Shown here piece after piece: positions 35,878-44,789 of a DNA stretch of 64,000 bases. The DNA is taken from assembly GCA_030603695.1 (NCBI GenBank), contig JAUVXF010000011.1:25701-89700 (forward strand). The letters are read 5' to 3'. Each line of letters begins with the position of its first letter. Positions within the stretch are counted from its first letter, which is position 1. The DNA is from Natronohydrobacter sp. (GTDB taxonomy: Bacteria > Pseudomonadota > Alphaproteobacteria > Rhodobacterales > Rhodobacteraceae). A model generated the notes under the pieces. That model did no database searches. It worked only from the letters and a program-made list of their open reading frames with translations, and was not told the DNA's origin. The position numbers and the translations under genes are program-made.

Positions 35878-37188
35878 TTAGCGGGTAATCGTTTCTGCCT
35901 GAACAAACATGTTTTTCCATGCCCGATCTATCAGTTCTGGCGACATGTGGCGCGGCTTCCCTTCGAAATCGCAAATGGCAATCATCTGATCAATCAGAAA
36001 TATGGGCTGATAATTGGCATAGACATTGTTGATGGTCGGGTATTTCCGCTTCATCAGGTGGATAATCGCGCTTTCATCCAGTGGCAGGCGGCGTTTCTTG
36101 GCCATGAGCGCAAAGATTTTCAGGAAATCGGCCTGATTTGGCCCGTCAATCTTGATCTTGTAGAAAATCCTGCGCAATGCGGCCTGATCAAAAATCTCGT
36201 TCGGGTGGAAGTTGGTTGAAAAGATGATCAATGTATCAAAGGGCACGATGAATTTTTCGCCCGATTGCAGGGCAAGAATATCATAATTCATTTCCATCGG
36301 AACGATCCAGCGGTTCACGATGGCTTGCGGTGGTTCTTCCTGTCGGCCCAGATCATCTATGATGAATACGCCGCCCGTGGCCTTGAACTGCAAGGGCGCC
36401 TGATAGGTGCGCGAAACGGGGTTGAATTTCAGATCCAGCATATCCAGCGTCAATTCGCCGCCCGTAATCACGGTGGGCCGTTCGCAATAGACATAGCGAT
36501 TGTCAAAGCGGTTGCCCGATTGGCGCAAAAGCGAGGGGTTGTCATCCGAGCGCTCTACGATTGTGTGCACAATCGGATCGTAGACGCTGATGATCTGGCC
36601 CGCATGCACTACGGCGCGCGGCACATAAATCCTGTCGCCCATAGCCGCGCGAATGCCATTGGAAATGGAAGATTTCCCATTCCCCGGTGGGCCATAGAGC
36701 AAGATCGACCGGCCCGAACTGACCGCCGGGCCAAGATCATCCAGCAAGGTGGGTGGCAAAACCAGATCACTCATGGCGATCTGAAGTTGCCTGCGTGTGA
36801 TCTGGATATTGCGGATTGTCTGCGCCTTGATCTGCTCTTCATAGACGGACAAGGGAACGGGCATCGCGCCATAATATTCTGACTGTGCAAGCGCATCCAG
36901 CGCGCGGGCCTTGCCCGCCTCTGTCAGCTGAAACCGGGCTTCGGAGTTTGCGCCGCCGGGTGTGGTGGCCACGGCCTCTATCAACTGGCCTGCGCGTGCG
37001 CTATCCACCAATTCTATCGTCTGGGGAATGGGCAGGCAGATTGCACGCGCGATATCGGTGATCCGAAACAGCGACATTCTGAAAATCGTTTTCAGCAGGA
37101 TGTCACGCATCAGAACAGGGTCAAGCCCCGTTGCAGCAAGGCTTTTAATATATGGCGGCGATAATGGCGGAAGATTCTGAATGGTCAT
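35878..37188 (-). CDS. AAA family ATPase at the distal end of the Tad locus
   Basis: 436 residues. The N-terminal ~110 residues look like a winged-helix region (MSLFRITDIARAICLPIPQ, then FQLTEAGKARALDALA). A AAA core follows: Walker A GPPGNGKSS (166-174) and Walker B GVFIIDD (273-279), then IIFSTNFHPNEIFDQAALRRI, which has sensor and arginine-finger features. It is not one of the classical Tad/Cpa proteins. It lies 54 bases after the prepilin peptidase gene on the same strand and may be co-transcribed. Its role, for example in pilus regulation or as a chaperone, is unknown. A gene of this type also occurs elsewhere in alphaproteobacteria. Confidence 0.8.
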   Translation of the reverse strand: MTIQNLPPLSPPYIKSLAATGLDPVLMRDILLKTIFRMSLFRITDIARAICLPIPQTIELVDSARAGQLIEAVATTPGGANSEARFQLTEAGKARALDALAQSEYYGAMPVPLSVYEEQIKAQTIRNIQITRRQLQIAMSDLVLPPTLLDDLGPAVSSGRSILLYGPPGNGKSSISNGIRAAMGDRIYVPRAVVHAGQIISVYDPIVHTIVERSDDNPSLLRQSGNRFDNRYVYCERPTVITGGELTLDMLDLKFNPVSRTYQAPLQFKATGGVFIIDDLGRQEEPPQAIVNRWIVPMEMNYDILALQSGEKFIVPFDTLIIFSTNFHPNEIFDQAALRRIFYKIKIDGPNQADFLKIFALMAKKRRLPLDESAIIHLMKRKYPTINNVYANYQPIFLIDQMIAICDFEGKPRHMSPELIDRAWKNMFVQAETITR

Positions 37189-37242
37189 TTCGCTTGTGCT
37201 TCACAGATGCTTTGAGCTTATACCGCAGAGTGTGAATTTTGG

Positions 37243-37749
37243 CTAAACAGGCATGTCACCGTAAAGGGTTGCCAGGCAGATATAGAACAGCAGGCTTGGC
37301 CCAAGTGCCAAACCCATAGGAAAGTCGCGCCTCTGCCAACTTTCCCAGTCTGGGGCAAGGCTGCGCAATTTTGGAATGCGCCGGGCAAGACGGTGGGATA
37401 GAAAGCTGATCACAGTCACGCAGCTAAGCAGCAGCAAGAACAGGCTTAGATCGCCAATTGCGATGAAGGGGGCCATTGCGGCCGCGAATTTTGCGTCCCC
37501 CGCCCCGATTACCCCCACCATGGACAGAACGAACCCCACCACCAGCACCACGGCCAGATTGGCCCAACCCCAGGCCCATGCCTGGAATGGCAAGGCAATC
37601 AGGCCAATCACCAGATAGACAGTGACCAGCGCAAGCACGGCCAAATTATGAATTTTCATCCATTTCATATCGCTCCACGCCACCCAGAGTGTCAGGGGCA
37701 GGACAAAGGGCAAAAACCAGAGCGCGGCATCGGCAGATAGCAGCATCAC
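37243..37749 (-). CDS. cpaA: Prepilin peptidase (TadV/CpaA)
   Basis: 168 residues, five to six membrane helices. An aspartyl protease that processes Flp prepilin in the inner membrane. The two catalytic aspartates are D27 (WVAWSDMKWMKI) and D85 (GVIGAGDAKFAA), the GxGD motif of type IV prepilin peptidases. It lacks the N-methyltransferase domain of PilD, as expected for CpaA. Its start overlaps the end of the upstream TPR gene by 4 bases. Confidence 0.9.
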   Translation of the reverse strand: MMLLSADAALWFLPFVLPLTLWVAWSDMKWMKIHNLAVLALVTVYLVIGLIALPFQAWAWGWANLAVVLVVGFVLSMVGVIGAGDAKFAAAMAPFIAIGDLSLFLLLLSCVTVISFLSHRLARRIPKLRSLAPDWESWQRRDFPMGLALGPSLLFYICLATLYGDMPV

Positions 37750-38603
37750 AGCGCCCCGCCTCCGTCCAGCGCCCGCAAGGCGCGCACGGCTTCCTCATAA
37801 TGTTGCGGATGGGTGTCTATCGCTTCTTGCAGCAAGGTGCGCCCAATTGTGGTATCACCCTTGCGGATCGCGGCAATTGCCATCGTGTAAAGCAGCATTG
37901 CCTTTTCGCGTTGGGTCATTCGCACCATAGGCAGGCTGTAATTGCCTTGGCCCGCACGCGCCAGGACAAGGTTGTTCTTGGCCGTAAACAATTCTGGTTC
38001 GTGCTGAAGCGCCTGCATGAACAACTGCTCTGCGTCGCGCGGCGCGCCGCGTGTCAGTTTGGAAAACCCCCAATTGTTGAACACGCTGGCAGGGCGCGTG
38101 GTTAGCCCAATGGCGGTTTCATAAAAATGATCCGCACGATCCCATTGCTTCTTGCTGTCTGCGATCATGGCTTCCAGCCGGTAGCGATCAAAGGTTTCAT
38201 GGGTGGGGGGAATGGCATTCAGCGTGCGTTCGGCATTGGCCCAGTCATTTGTGCGAATATAGGTATCGGCCAACATGACGCGATCATCATTTTCGGCATC
38301 GGGCAGCGCGATCACGGTGCGCCAGACGGGCAGGGCCTCTGCGCTGCGGCCTGCGCGCACAAGCGAACGCGCTAACCCCCGCTGCGCGCGAATCTCTGTT
38401 GGATTGCGTTGTGCCTGCGCGCTGAAATAGGCCACGGCTTCTTCGGGGTCGCCTGCGGCAAGCATCAGATCCGCCATGTTTTGCGAATCTATCGCGGTGA
38501 CGCTATCTATAGCGCGGGCAACATTCTTCTGGCTGCTCTCCTGACAGGCGGCCAACAAAATGATACTGCCCGATAGCAGCGCTAGAAGTCCGGGTTGGCG
38601 CAT
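37746..38603 (-). CDS. TPR-repeat lipoprotein of the Tad locus
   Basis: 285 residues. A lipobox LLAAC puts the lipidated cysteine at C20. Several tetratricopeptide repeats follow (for example AGDPEEAVAYFSAQAQRNPTE, ASVFNNWGFSKLTRGAPRDAEQLF). It resembles TadD-type outer-membrane lipoproteins that help secretin assembly in other Tad systems. It follows tadD and overlaps cpaA, so it is part of the same unit. Two TPR lipoproteins in the locus is a common layout in Rhodobacterales. Confidence 0.82.
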   Translation of the reverse strand: MRQPGLLALLSGSIILLAACQESSQKNVARAIDSVTAIDSQNMADLMLAAGDPEEAVAYFSAQAQRNPTEIRAQRGLARSLVRAGRSAEALPVWRTVIALPDAENDDRVMLADTYIRTNDWANAERTLNAIPPTHETFDRYRLEAMIADSKKQWDRADHFYETAIGLTTRPASVFNNWGFSKLTRGAPRDAEQLFMQALQHEPELFTAKNNLVLARAGQGNYSLPMVRMTQREKAMLLYTMAIAAIRKGDTTIGRTLLQEAIDTHPQHYEEAVRALRALDGGGAL

Positions 38604-38622
38604 TTTTGCGTCCTCACTGCTC

Positions 38623-39201
38623 TTATAATGGCGTGGACAACAGCAGATACCTGCCTTGCCCCCGCCGCATCAGCAAAAGCTGAAATGCCTCGCCATCATC
38701 ATAGACGGTTTCCTGTGCCTTTTCGATTGCTAAACGCAGATTGCTTTGAATCTCTGCGGAGCGGCCAGAATCGTGGATGAAAGCGTTGCGGAAATGCAAG
38801 CTCGCTTCGCCCCATTTGCCTTGCTCTGCCAAGACCACGCCCAGATTGTTGTGGGCAGGCACAAAGCGTTGGTCTTTTTCCAATGCGCGGCGCAAATCCT
38901 GCTCTGCCTGTTGTAACCGCCCCAGCCGCAGATTGGCCGAACCGATGGCAGACAGCACATCCACACTTGGCCCCTGCACGGCGGCTGCACGGTGATAGGC
39001 GCGCAGCGCTATTTCATATTCGCCCGCGGCCATCGCCCTGTGGCCCACGATCAAGCCATCCACGGCATCGGGCACATCGGGGCCGCGTGTGGCCGCCATG
39101 CGCAGCTGATCTGGCCCGGCGCCCGCATCCGGCACAGGCACGCGCGGGCCAGTGCAGCCCGTTACCACCATTGCACAGACAAGAAGCGCGATAAGTTTCA
39201 A
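38623..39201 (-). CDS. tadD: TadD-like TPR lipoprotein
   Basis: 192 residues with a lipobox (VVTGC, lipidated C16) and at least two TPR units (EIALRAYHRAAAVQGPSVDVL, RFVPAHNNLGVVLAEQGKW). TadD proteins are outer-membrane-directed pilotin-like factors for the RcpA/CpaC secretin. It is 2 bases after tadC and 19 before the second TPR gene. Symbol assigned by context. Confidence 0.8.
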   Translation of the reverse strand: MKLIALLVCAMVVTGCTGPRVPVPDAGAGPDQLRMAATRGPDVPDAVDGLIVGHRAMAAGEYEIALRAYHRAAAVQGPSVDVLSAIGSANLRLGRLQQAEQDLRRALEKDQRFVPAHNNLGVVLAEQGKWGEASLHFRNAFIHDSGRSAEIQSNLRLAIEKAQETVYDDGEAFQLLLMRRGQGRYLLLSTPL

Positions 39202-39203
39202 AT

Positions 39204-40184
39204 CTACATTCCAGACATGATGCTGCCGCTGTTCAAATCGCTCATAACCGCAATAACCGATGGCCCGATCAGGATAATCAGCAAGGGCGGAACCGTAAAG
39301 AGCATGGTGCCCAAAGTCATCTTGGTAGGCAAGAGATTGGCCTTCTCTTCGGCGCGCATCATGCGTTTGTCCCGCATCTCGGAAGAAAACATCCGCAACG
39401 CCTCTGTGATGGAGGTGCCATAGTTTGCCGCCTGCACCAGCACCGTGACAAAGGCAGTGATATCGCTGATATCACTGCGCTTGGCCATGTCGCGCAAAAC
39501 CTCAGAACGCTCGCGCCCGGCTTTCACCTGCTCGCCAACCGTGGTGAATTCTTCCGACAAAGCTGGATAGGCGTTGCGAATATCTTTGGAAACGCGCTGC
39601 ATCGCCTGATCCAACGATTGCCCAGCTTGCACGCAAACCAGCATAAGATCCAGCGCATCTGGAAAGCCAGAGAGAATTTCTTCTTTTCTCGCCTCTACCC
39701 GCCGTTCGATCCAGCGGCGCGGGCCGAAATAGCCGATCAACATGGGTGCGATCAGTCCAATGGCCATCATCACAGGGCTTTCAAATTGCTCTGGCATCAC
39801 GACATAGACCAGCACCAGCGAAACGCATACCCCCAACACGGCAAGGATGAATTGCAGCGCCGCGAAATCGCGCACGGCATTCTTGCCCAGATATCCGGCC
39901 TGAATCATCTTCTGGCGCGCGGCAGAGAGTTCGGTTTCACTTTCCGGTTCCAGAAAGCGCGAAAACTTTTCCAAGGCCTTGAAGTCACGCCCGGACTTGC
40001 GGCGCAATGCCGCCGCGTCTTGCTTGCGATTGCGCGCAGTTTCTTTCACCTCACCAGTGAATTTCTGCATCGGGTCTGCATGCCGAGGGCGCAGCACCGC
40101 AACAAGCACAGCCAGCAGGAGAATAACTGCCGCAGAGCCTGTGAAGGCAATCAGCCCCATCGGGCCTTGGAAAAATTCTAGCAT
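39204..40184 (-). CDS. tadC: Tad pilus inner membrane platform protein TadC
   Basis: 326 residues of the type II secretion F family (T2SSF). A first helix is near 10-28, and a large cytosolic region (ALDLMLVCVQAGQSLDQAMQRV in the T2SSF domain) precedes the last helices. With TadB it forms the inner-membrane platform that the TadA/CpaF ATPase drives. It is 43 bases after tadB and has normal length. Confidence 0.9.
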   Translation of the reverse strand: MLEFFQGPMGLIAFTGSAAVILLLAVLVAVLRPRHADPMQKFTGEVKETARNRKQDAAALRRKSGRDFKALEKFSRFLEPESETELSAARQKMIQAGYLGKNAVRDFAALQFILAVLGVCVSLVLVYVVMPEQFESPVMMAIGLIAPMLIGYFGPRRWIERRVEARKEEILSGFPDALDLMLVCVQAGQSLDQAMQRVSKDIRNAYPALSEEFTTVGEQVKAGRERSEVLRDMAKRSDISDITAFVTVLVQAANYGTSITEALRMFSSEMRDKRMMRAEEKANLLPTKMTLGTMLFTVPPLLIILIGPSVIAVMSDLNSGSIMSGM

Positions 40185-40227
40185 CTGGCAAATGCCTTTC
40201 GTGGGAAACCAATGAAACAGGACAGCA

Positions 40228-41196
40228 TCAGATTTTGATGTCGGTCATCTTGCGCATATAGAGTATGTTCAAAACCAGAAACCCGAAGACCACCACTGTC
40301 AGCGGCATGAACAGGGGATGTTCTTTCACCACATCATAATAATCGGGCTTAAGCAGTTGGATGGCGAGCATGGCGGCGATGGGAAAGCCGGACAGGAACA
40401 TTCCTGACCATTTGGCCTCTGCCGTCATGGCGCGCACGCGGCGCGACAGTTTGAACCTTGCGCGCACAACTTTGGACAATCCGTCCAATATCTCTGCCAG
40501 ATTGCCGCCAGAACGTTGTTGGATCATCACGGCAACCGACAAAAAGCGCAGGTCTTGCAGATCAACCCGTTCCGCGAAATCGGCAAGCGCTTCTCCGGCG
40601 TCGCGGCCATAGGATATTTCGTCAGAGATGAGGGCCAATTCCGTGCCCAGAGGGTCTGGCATTTCATCCCCGGCCATTGCCAAAGCCGCAGCAAGCGGAT
40701 GGCCAACCCGCAGGCTGCGCACAATCAGATCAATCGCTTCGGGCAGTTGTTCTTCAATTGCGCCGATCCGCTTCTTGGCCCTGCCAGAGACCCAGAGATA
40801 CACGCCACCAAATCCGGCGGCCACCCCCACCACACTGCGCAAGCCCAGATCAGCGGCAGTGAATATGCCCAGAAGAACCACGCTTGCACCGCTTAGCCCG
40901 ATCATGATCACGATCAGTGTTCGCACCGACAGGCTGAGATTGGCTTTGCGCAGGTTATCTTGAAGGGTGCCAATTATCGGCAGCCCGCCTTTGCCCTTGT
41001 CAGAAGCACGATCCTTACGCAATTGTTCCAGAACATCTTTCTTGGCGCGCGATTTCTCGATCAAGTCTATGCGCCGGTTGAGCGTTGAACTGCGCTCGAT
41101 GCTCTTGCCAAATGCCAGCAGATAGATGCCAGCAAACAACAATAGCACAGCGCCGAAAATCGCGACATAAATCAGGGGGCTGATGGTGGTTGTCAT
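40228..41196 (-). CDS. tadB: Tad pilus inner membrane platform protein TadB
   Basis: 322 residues, T2SSF family. An N-terminal helix (about 8-27) is followed by a basic linker (RRIDLIEKSRAKKDVLEQLRKD in part), a helix pair, then EQLPEAIDLIVRSLRVGHPLAAAL and RSGGNLAEILDGLSKVVRARFKL, and C-terminal helices. Partner of TadC. It starts 2 bases after the cpaF stop. Confidence 0.92.
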   Translation of the reverse strand: MTTTISPLIYVAIFGAVLLLFAGIYLLAFGKSIERSSTLNRRIDLIEKSRAKKDVLEQLRKDRASDKGKGGLPIIGTLQDNLRKANLSLSVRTLIVIMIGLSGASVVLLGIFTAADLGLRSVVGVAAGFGGVYLWVSGRAKKRIGAIEEQLPEAIDLIVRSLRVGHPLAAALAMAGDEMPDPLGTELALISDEISYGRDAGEALADFAERVDLQDLRFLSVAVMIQQRSGGNLAEILDGLSKVVRARFKLSRRVRAMTAEAKWSGMFLSGFPIAAMLAIQLLKPDYYDVVKEHPLFMPLTVVVFGFLVLNILYMRKMTDIKI

Positions 41197-41198
41197 GC

Positions 41199-42647
41199 TT
41201 ATCTCCGGCGGCTAACTTCATCATAAATACTTGAGGGCAGATCAAAGCCCCAGCGCTTGAACCTGTCCGCATAGGCAGACCGAAGCCCCGTGCCTGTATA
41301 ATGGCCAAGGATGGTGCCATCCGGCTCCAGCCCTGTGCGCTCGAATCGGAAAATTTCCTGCATGGTGATGATCTCGCCTTCCATCCCCGTCACTTCGGTA
41401 ATGGACATCATCCGGCGTGATCCGTCCTGAAGGCGCGAGACCTGCACAATCAGATTGATCGCAGAGCCGATTTGCGCACGCACGGCGCGCAAGGGCATTT
41501 CCAACCCGGCCATGGCGACCATGTTTTCCAGACGGCTAATGCCATCACGGGCGCTGTTGGCGTGGATCGTGGTCATAGACCCGTCATGGCCGGTATTCAT
41601 GGCCTGTAGCATGTCAATCACCTCTTCGCCGCGGGTCTCGCCCAGAATGATCCGGTCGGGGCGCATCCGCAGCGCGTTGCGCAAACAGTCGCGCTGGGTG
41701 ATCGCGCCTTTGCCTTCCATATTCGGGGGGCGGCTTTCCATACGGCCAACATGCACCTGCTGAAGCTGCAATTCTGCGGTGTCTTCAATCGTCAGAACGC
41801 GTTCGTCATTGCTGATGAAACTGGACAGCGCATTCAGGGTTGTGGTTTTGCCCGAACCGGTGCCCCCAGAGACAATGATATTCAGCCGCGTGGCCACCGC
41901 CGCTTCCAGATAAAGCGCCATTTCTTCGGAAAACGCATCATAGCGCACCAGATCAGCAATGCTGAGCTTCTCTTTTTTGAATTTGCGGATCGAGACAAGC
42001 GCACCATCAACGGCCACGGGCGGGATCATCGCATTGAAGCGCGACCCATCTGCAAGCCGGGCATCCACATAGGGGTTGGATTCGTCCACCCTTCGGCCCA
42101 CGGCAGAAACGATCTTGTCGATGATGCGCAGCAAATGGCGTTCGTCGCGGAAGGTGACATCTGTCAGATGCAGCTTGCCCGCGCGTTCAACAAAGACATG
42201 TTTGGGGCCATTGACCAGAATATCGTTTACGCTGTCATCTTGCAGCAGGGGTTCCAGCGGGCCAAGGCCCATGACCTCGTAATACAGTTCCTGATTGAGA
42301 ACCTTGCGCTCTTCGCCATTCAGCACAACGTCCAGTTCTGTCAGCGTTTCGGCGGCAATGGTGCTGATTTCGCTGCGCAACTCTGCTTCGCTGGCATGTT
42401 CCAGCGCAGCAAGGTTCAGGTTTTCCAACAAGCGCTTGTGAATATCTGCCTTGATACTGTTGAGGCGCTGTTTGCGTTGCTCGGCCCTGTCGGTTGTGGC
42501 CAAAGGCCCCGCCATCGTGCGCTGAGCCAAAAGCTTTTGCGGCCGCTCTGGCTGCGGCTTTGCAGGCTGGGACAAGCTGCGATCGGGGGCTGGCTCCACG
42601 GGTTTGATCGGCGTGTTCCCGGTTGTCTTGCGATATCTTGAAAACAT
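41199..42647 (-). CDS. cpaF: Tad pilus assembly ATPase (CpaF/TadA)
   Basis: 482 residues of the type II/IV secretion ATPase family that powers Flp pilus assembly and retraction. A disordered N-terminus (to about 60) precedes the N domain; Walker A is GGTGSGKTT (261-269), the Asp box is [14 protein letters not shown] (289-302), Walker B is [11 protein letters not shown] (332-342), and the histidine box is MTTIHANS (358-365). All catalytic elements are intact. It begins 8 bases after the cpaE stop. Confidence 0.95.
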   Translation of the reverse strand: MFSRYRKTTGNTPIKPVEPAPDRSLSQPAKPQPERPQKLLAQRTMAGPLATTDRAEQRKQRLNSIKADIHKRLLENLNLAALEHASEAELRSEISTIAAETLTELDVVLNGEERKVLNQELYYEVMGLGPLEPLLQDDSVNDILVNGPKHVFVERAGKLHLTDVTFRDERHLLRIIDKIVSAVGRRVDESNPYVDARLADGSRFNAMIPPVAVDGALVSIRKFKKEKLSIADLVRYDAFSEEMALYLEAAVATRLNIIVSGGTGSGKTTTLNALSSFISNDERVLTIEDTAELQLQQVHVGRMESRPPNMEGKGAITQRDCLRNALRMRPDRIILGETRGEEVIDMLQAMNTGHDGSMTTIHANSARDGISRLENMVAMAGLEMPLRAVRAQIGSAINLIVQVSRLQDGSRRMMSITEVTGMEGEIITMQEIFRFERTGLEPDGTILGHYTGTGLRSAYADRFKRWGFDLPSSIYDEVSRRR

Positions 42648-42655
42648 GGTTTTGC

Positions 42656-43882
42656 CTATTTTGCTGCTTTTCCGGCCTGCTCGGAAGCTTCGAACAAAGC
42701 GGTTGCAAATTTCTGAAGTTCTTTGTGAAAAACGTTCTTGGGCGCAAATTCTGCGAGAGGCAGGCCATGATCATTGGCATCGCGAATCTGCGGGCCACCA
42801 TCGGGCAAGGACAGCGCAAAGCTGATCCCAAGGCTCTCCGCCATCCGTTTGGCCCGTGATTTTCCGGCAAGATCGGTGAATTTGGGCGCGCGATTCAGCA
42901 CGAAGCGGAATTTATCCATGGCAATGCCATCGGCCTTCATGGCGCGGATCATGCGCAGCGTATTTTGCGCCGAACGCAGATCCAGTTCCAGCATGACGAA
43001 ATAAAGATCGGCCATGGTGATGACAGTCTCTGTCCAGTGAACCACTGTGCGCGGCATGTCGATGACCACGAAATCAAACTGGTCGCGCGCCATTGCGATC
43101 ACGCGCTGGATTTCATCTGGTGTCAGCAAATCCAGTGGCAGCATATCCGAAGGGGCGGTCAGAACGTGCAGCTTTCCCTTCGCATTCTGCAACGCCAGAA
43201 AAAACGCGTCCTGATCCATGGTGCTGGTTTGTGACAGCAATTCATACACTTTTTCGGTGCGCGGCTGATCCAGATAGGTGGCAACGGCCCCAGATTGAAA
43301 ATCGAAATCCAGAATGCAGACGGTTTTCTTGGATTTCTCTGCAAGCGCGGCCAATTCCCAAGCCAGGTTTGTGCTGAAGGTGCTGGCCCCCGCCCCACCT
43401 GCAAGAGCGTGAACCGCAATGATATTGCCGTGCTTCCCGGTCTGGGCTTTGGCTTGTGCGGCCGCAACAGCGGGTTGTGCGGCTTTTTGCAGTTTCTCCA
43501 TGGCATCGCGCAGCGCGTTTTCGGGCAGGGGATAGGGCACAAAATCATATGCGCCCGCACGCAAAAGCTGATGCAGGATGATGGGCGAAAGCGCCTCTGC
43601 AATCAGCAGGGTGCGAATGTTTTTCGCGCTCGCGGCTTCGATAACAGAGCGGATAAGCGTGAGATTGCCTTCATCGGCATCATCCAGCGCCACGGCAAGC
43701 ATATCCAGATCTTTGGCGTCTGGGGATTTCAGAAAGGCGAGTGCTTCGGCAAAGGTTAGATTTCCCCATTCCGTGCCGAAGATCATTTCCATATCTTCTA
43801 TGAGAAGATCAAAATCCTCGATGCTGCGCGCAACAGTGCAGGCCCTGATCCGCTGCGTTTGATCCTCAATGATACTCGACAT
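42656..43882 (-). CDS. cpaE: Tad pilus assembly protein CpaE/TadZ
   Basis: 408 residues from the ATG at 43882, which has GAGGAAG just upstream; the longer frame to 44197 crosses the terminator and is not used. A receiver-like N domain (about 10-130) is followed by a MinD/ParA-like ATPase domain with a deviant P-loop, HALAGGAGASTFSTNLA (around 158-174), lacking the usual signature lysine. TadZ localises the pilus machine at the pole in other bacteria. It begins the second half of the locus. Confidence 0.9.
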   Translation of the reverse strand: MSSIIEDQTQRIRACTVARSIEDFDLLIEDMEMIFGTEWGNLTFAEALAFLKSPDAKDLDMLAVALDDADEGNLTLIRSVIEAASAKNIRTLLIAEALSPIILHQLLRAGAYDFVPYPLPENALRDAMEKLQKAAQPAVAAAQAKAQTGKHGNIIAVHALAGGAGASTFSTNLAWELAALAEKSKKTVCILDFDFQSGAVATYLDQPRTEKVYELLSQTSTMDQDAFFLALQNAKGKLHVLTAPSDMLPLDLLTPDEIQRVIAMARDQFDFVVIDMPRTVVHWTETVITMADLYFVMLELDLRSAQNTLRMIRAMKADGIAMDKFRFVLNRAPKFTDLAGKSRAKRMAESLGISFALSLPDGGPQIRDANDHGLPLAEFAPKNVFHKELQKFATALFEASEQAGKAAK

Positions 43883-44052
43883 GATCTTCCTCAGAAACTG
43901 CTTGATGAATGTGGTTCGCGCCATGTGTCGTACAGGCCTGCCCCCACCTTCATGCAAGATGATTACGCACTGAAGATTGTTCATGAATCTGGCGAGATTT
44001 AGGCCAAATTGCTTAAATTGTTCGGCAAATCCGGTAGGTTTGGGGCATGGGC

Positions 44053-44082
44053 GCAAAAAAACGAAACCCGGTTTTGCCGGGT
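44053..44082 (-). terminator. Intrinsic terminator after the OmpA-like gene
   Basis: On the minus strand ACCCGG (44082-44077) and CCGGGT (44071-44066) form a 6-bp stem with a 5-base loop, followed by TTCG and seven Ts (44061-44055). It lies 36 bases after the OmpA-like gene stop and about 170 bases before the cpaE start, so it divides the Tad locus into separate transcription units. Confidence 0.75.
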
Positions 44083-44117
44083 GCCGCAGTGATCTGAGAG
44101 ATAATGGTCGGACTGGT

Positions 44118-44753
44118 TTATTGCGCGCTGCCCAAGCTCTGCGCGCGATGCGCACCCTGGGCGCTTTGGATGAATTCGCGCTGGATGATCTGGGCATATT
44201 GGCCCTGCATCACCGTTGCGCGCCGCACCAGACCAGAAATTTCCGTCACCGTGCGCCTGTTGGCCGGTTCATACCCCAAAGTGGCGATCAGTGGCTGGCT
44301 TTGGCCGCGTGACACCACCGCAATTATGCTGCTGCGCGGCACGCCAAAAGACACCAGCGCCTGCGCCACGGCATCTGCGCGGCGTTGGCCAAGGCGGTGG
44401 TTATAGGCAGCGCTGCCCAGGGAATCCGTGTGGCCATAGATGGTGTAGCGCAATTCCGGAAATTGCTTCATCCAATGCGCCTGCATGCGCAAGATATCGC
44501 GCGCTTCTGCCGAGAGTTCCGCACTGTCGAGCGCGAAATTCACCATAGAGGGCACTTCGGCATGAAAGCGGCGGGTCATCACCTCTGCAAGGCTGATTTT
44601 GCCACTTTGCAACAGGGTGTTGTGCATGGTCGGGTTGCCAAACCCGCCCTCATCCAGCCACATCCCGGCCTCTGTGGTTTTGGTGCTTTCGCCGCATGCT
44701 GCAAGCCCAAGCCCCAGCGCGCCCAACAAAAAGAAACGCCTTTGAAAATTCAT
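44118..44753 (-). CDS. OmpA-family lipoprotein of the Tad locus
   Basis: 211 residues. A signal sequence with lipobox LAAC (C20) indicates a lipoprotein. The OmpA C-terminal domain (about 70-185) binds peptidoglycan: VNFALDSAELSAEARDILRMQA, YTIYGHTDSLGSAAYNHRLGQRRADAV (in parts). It probably anchors the pilus assembly to the cell wall. It is transcribed with cpaC (36 bases between) and is followed by a terminator. Confidence 0.85.
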   Translation of the reverse strand: MNFQRRFFLLGALGLGLAACGESTKTTEAGMWLDEGGFGNPTMHNTLLQSGKISLAEVMTRRFHAEVPSMVNFALDSAELSAEARDILRMQAHWMKQFPELRYTIYGHTDSLGSAAYNHRLGQRRADAVAQALVSFGVPRSSIIAVVSRGQSQPLIATLGYEPANRRTVTEISGLVRRATVMQGQYAQIIQREFIQSAQGAHRAQSLGSAQ

Positions 44754-44789
44754 ATCCAGCCCCCGTATATTGCGCTTTTGGCTGCAATC

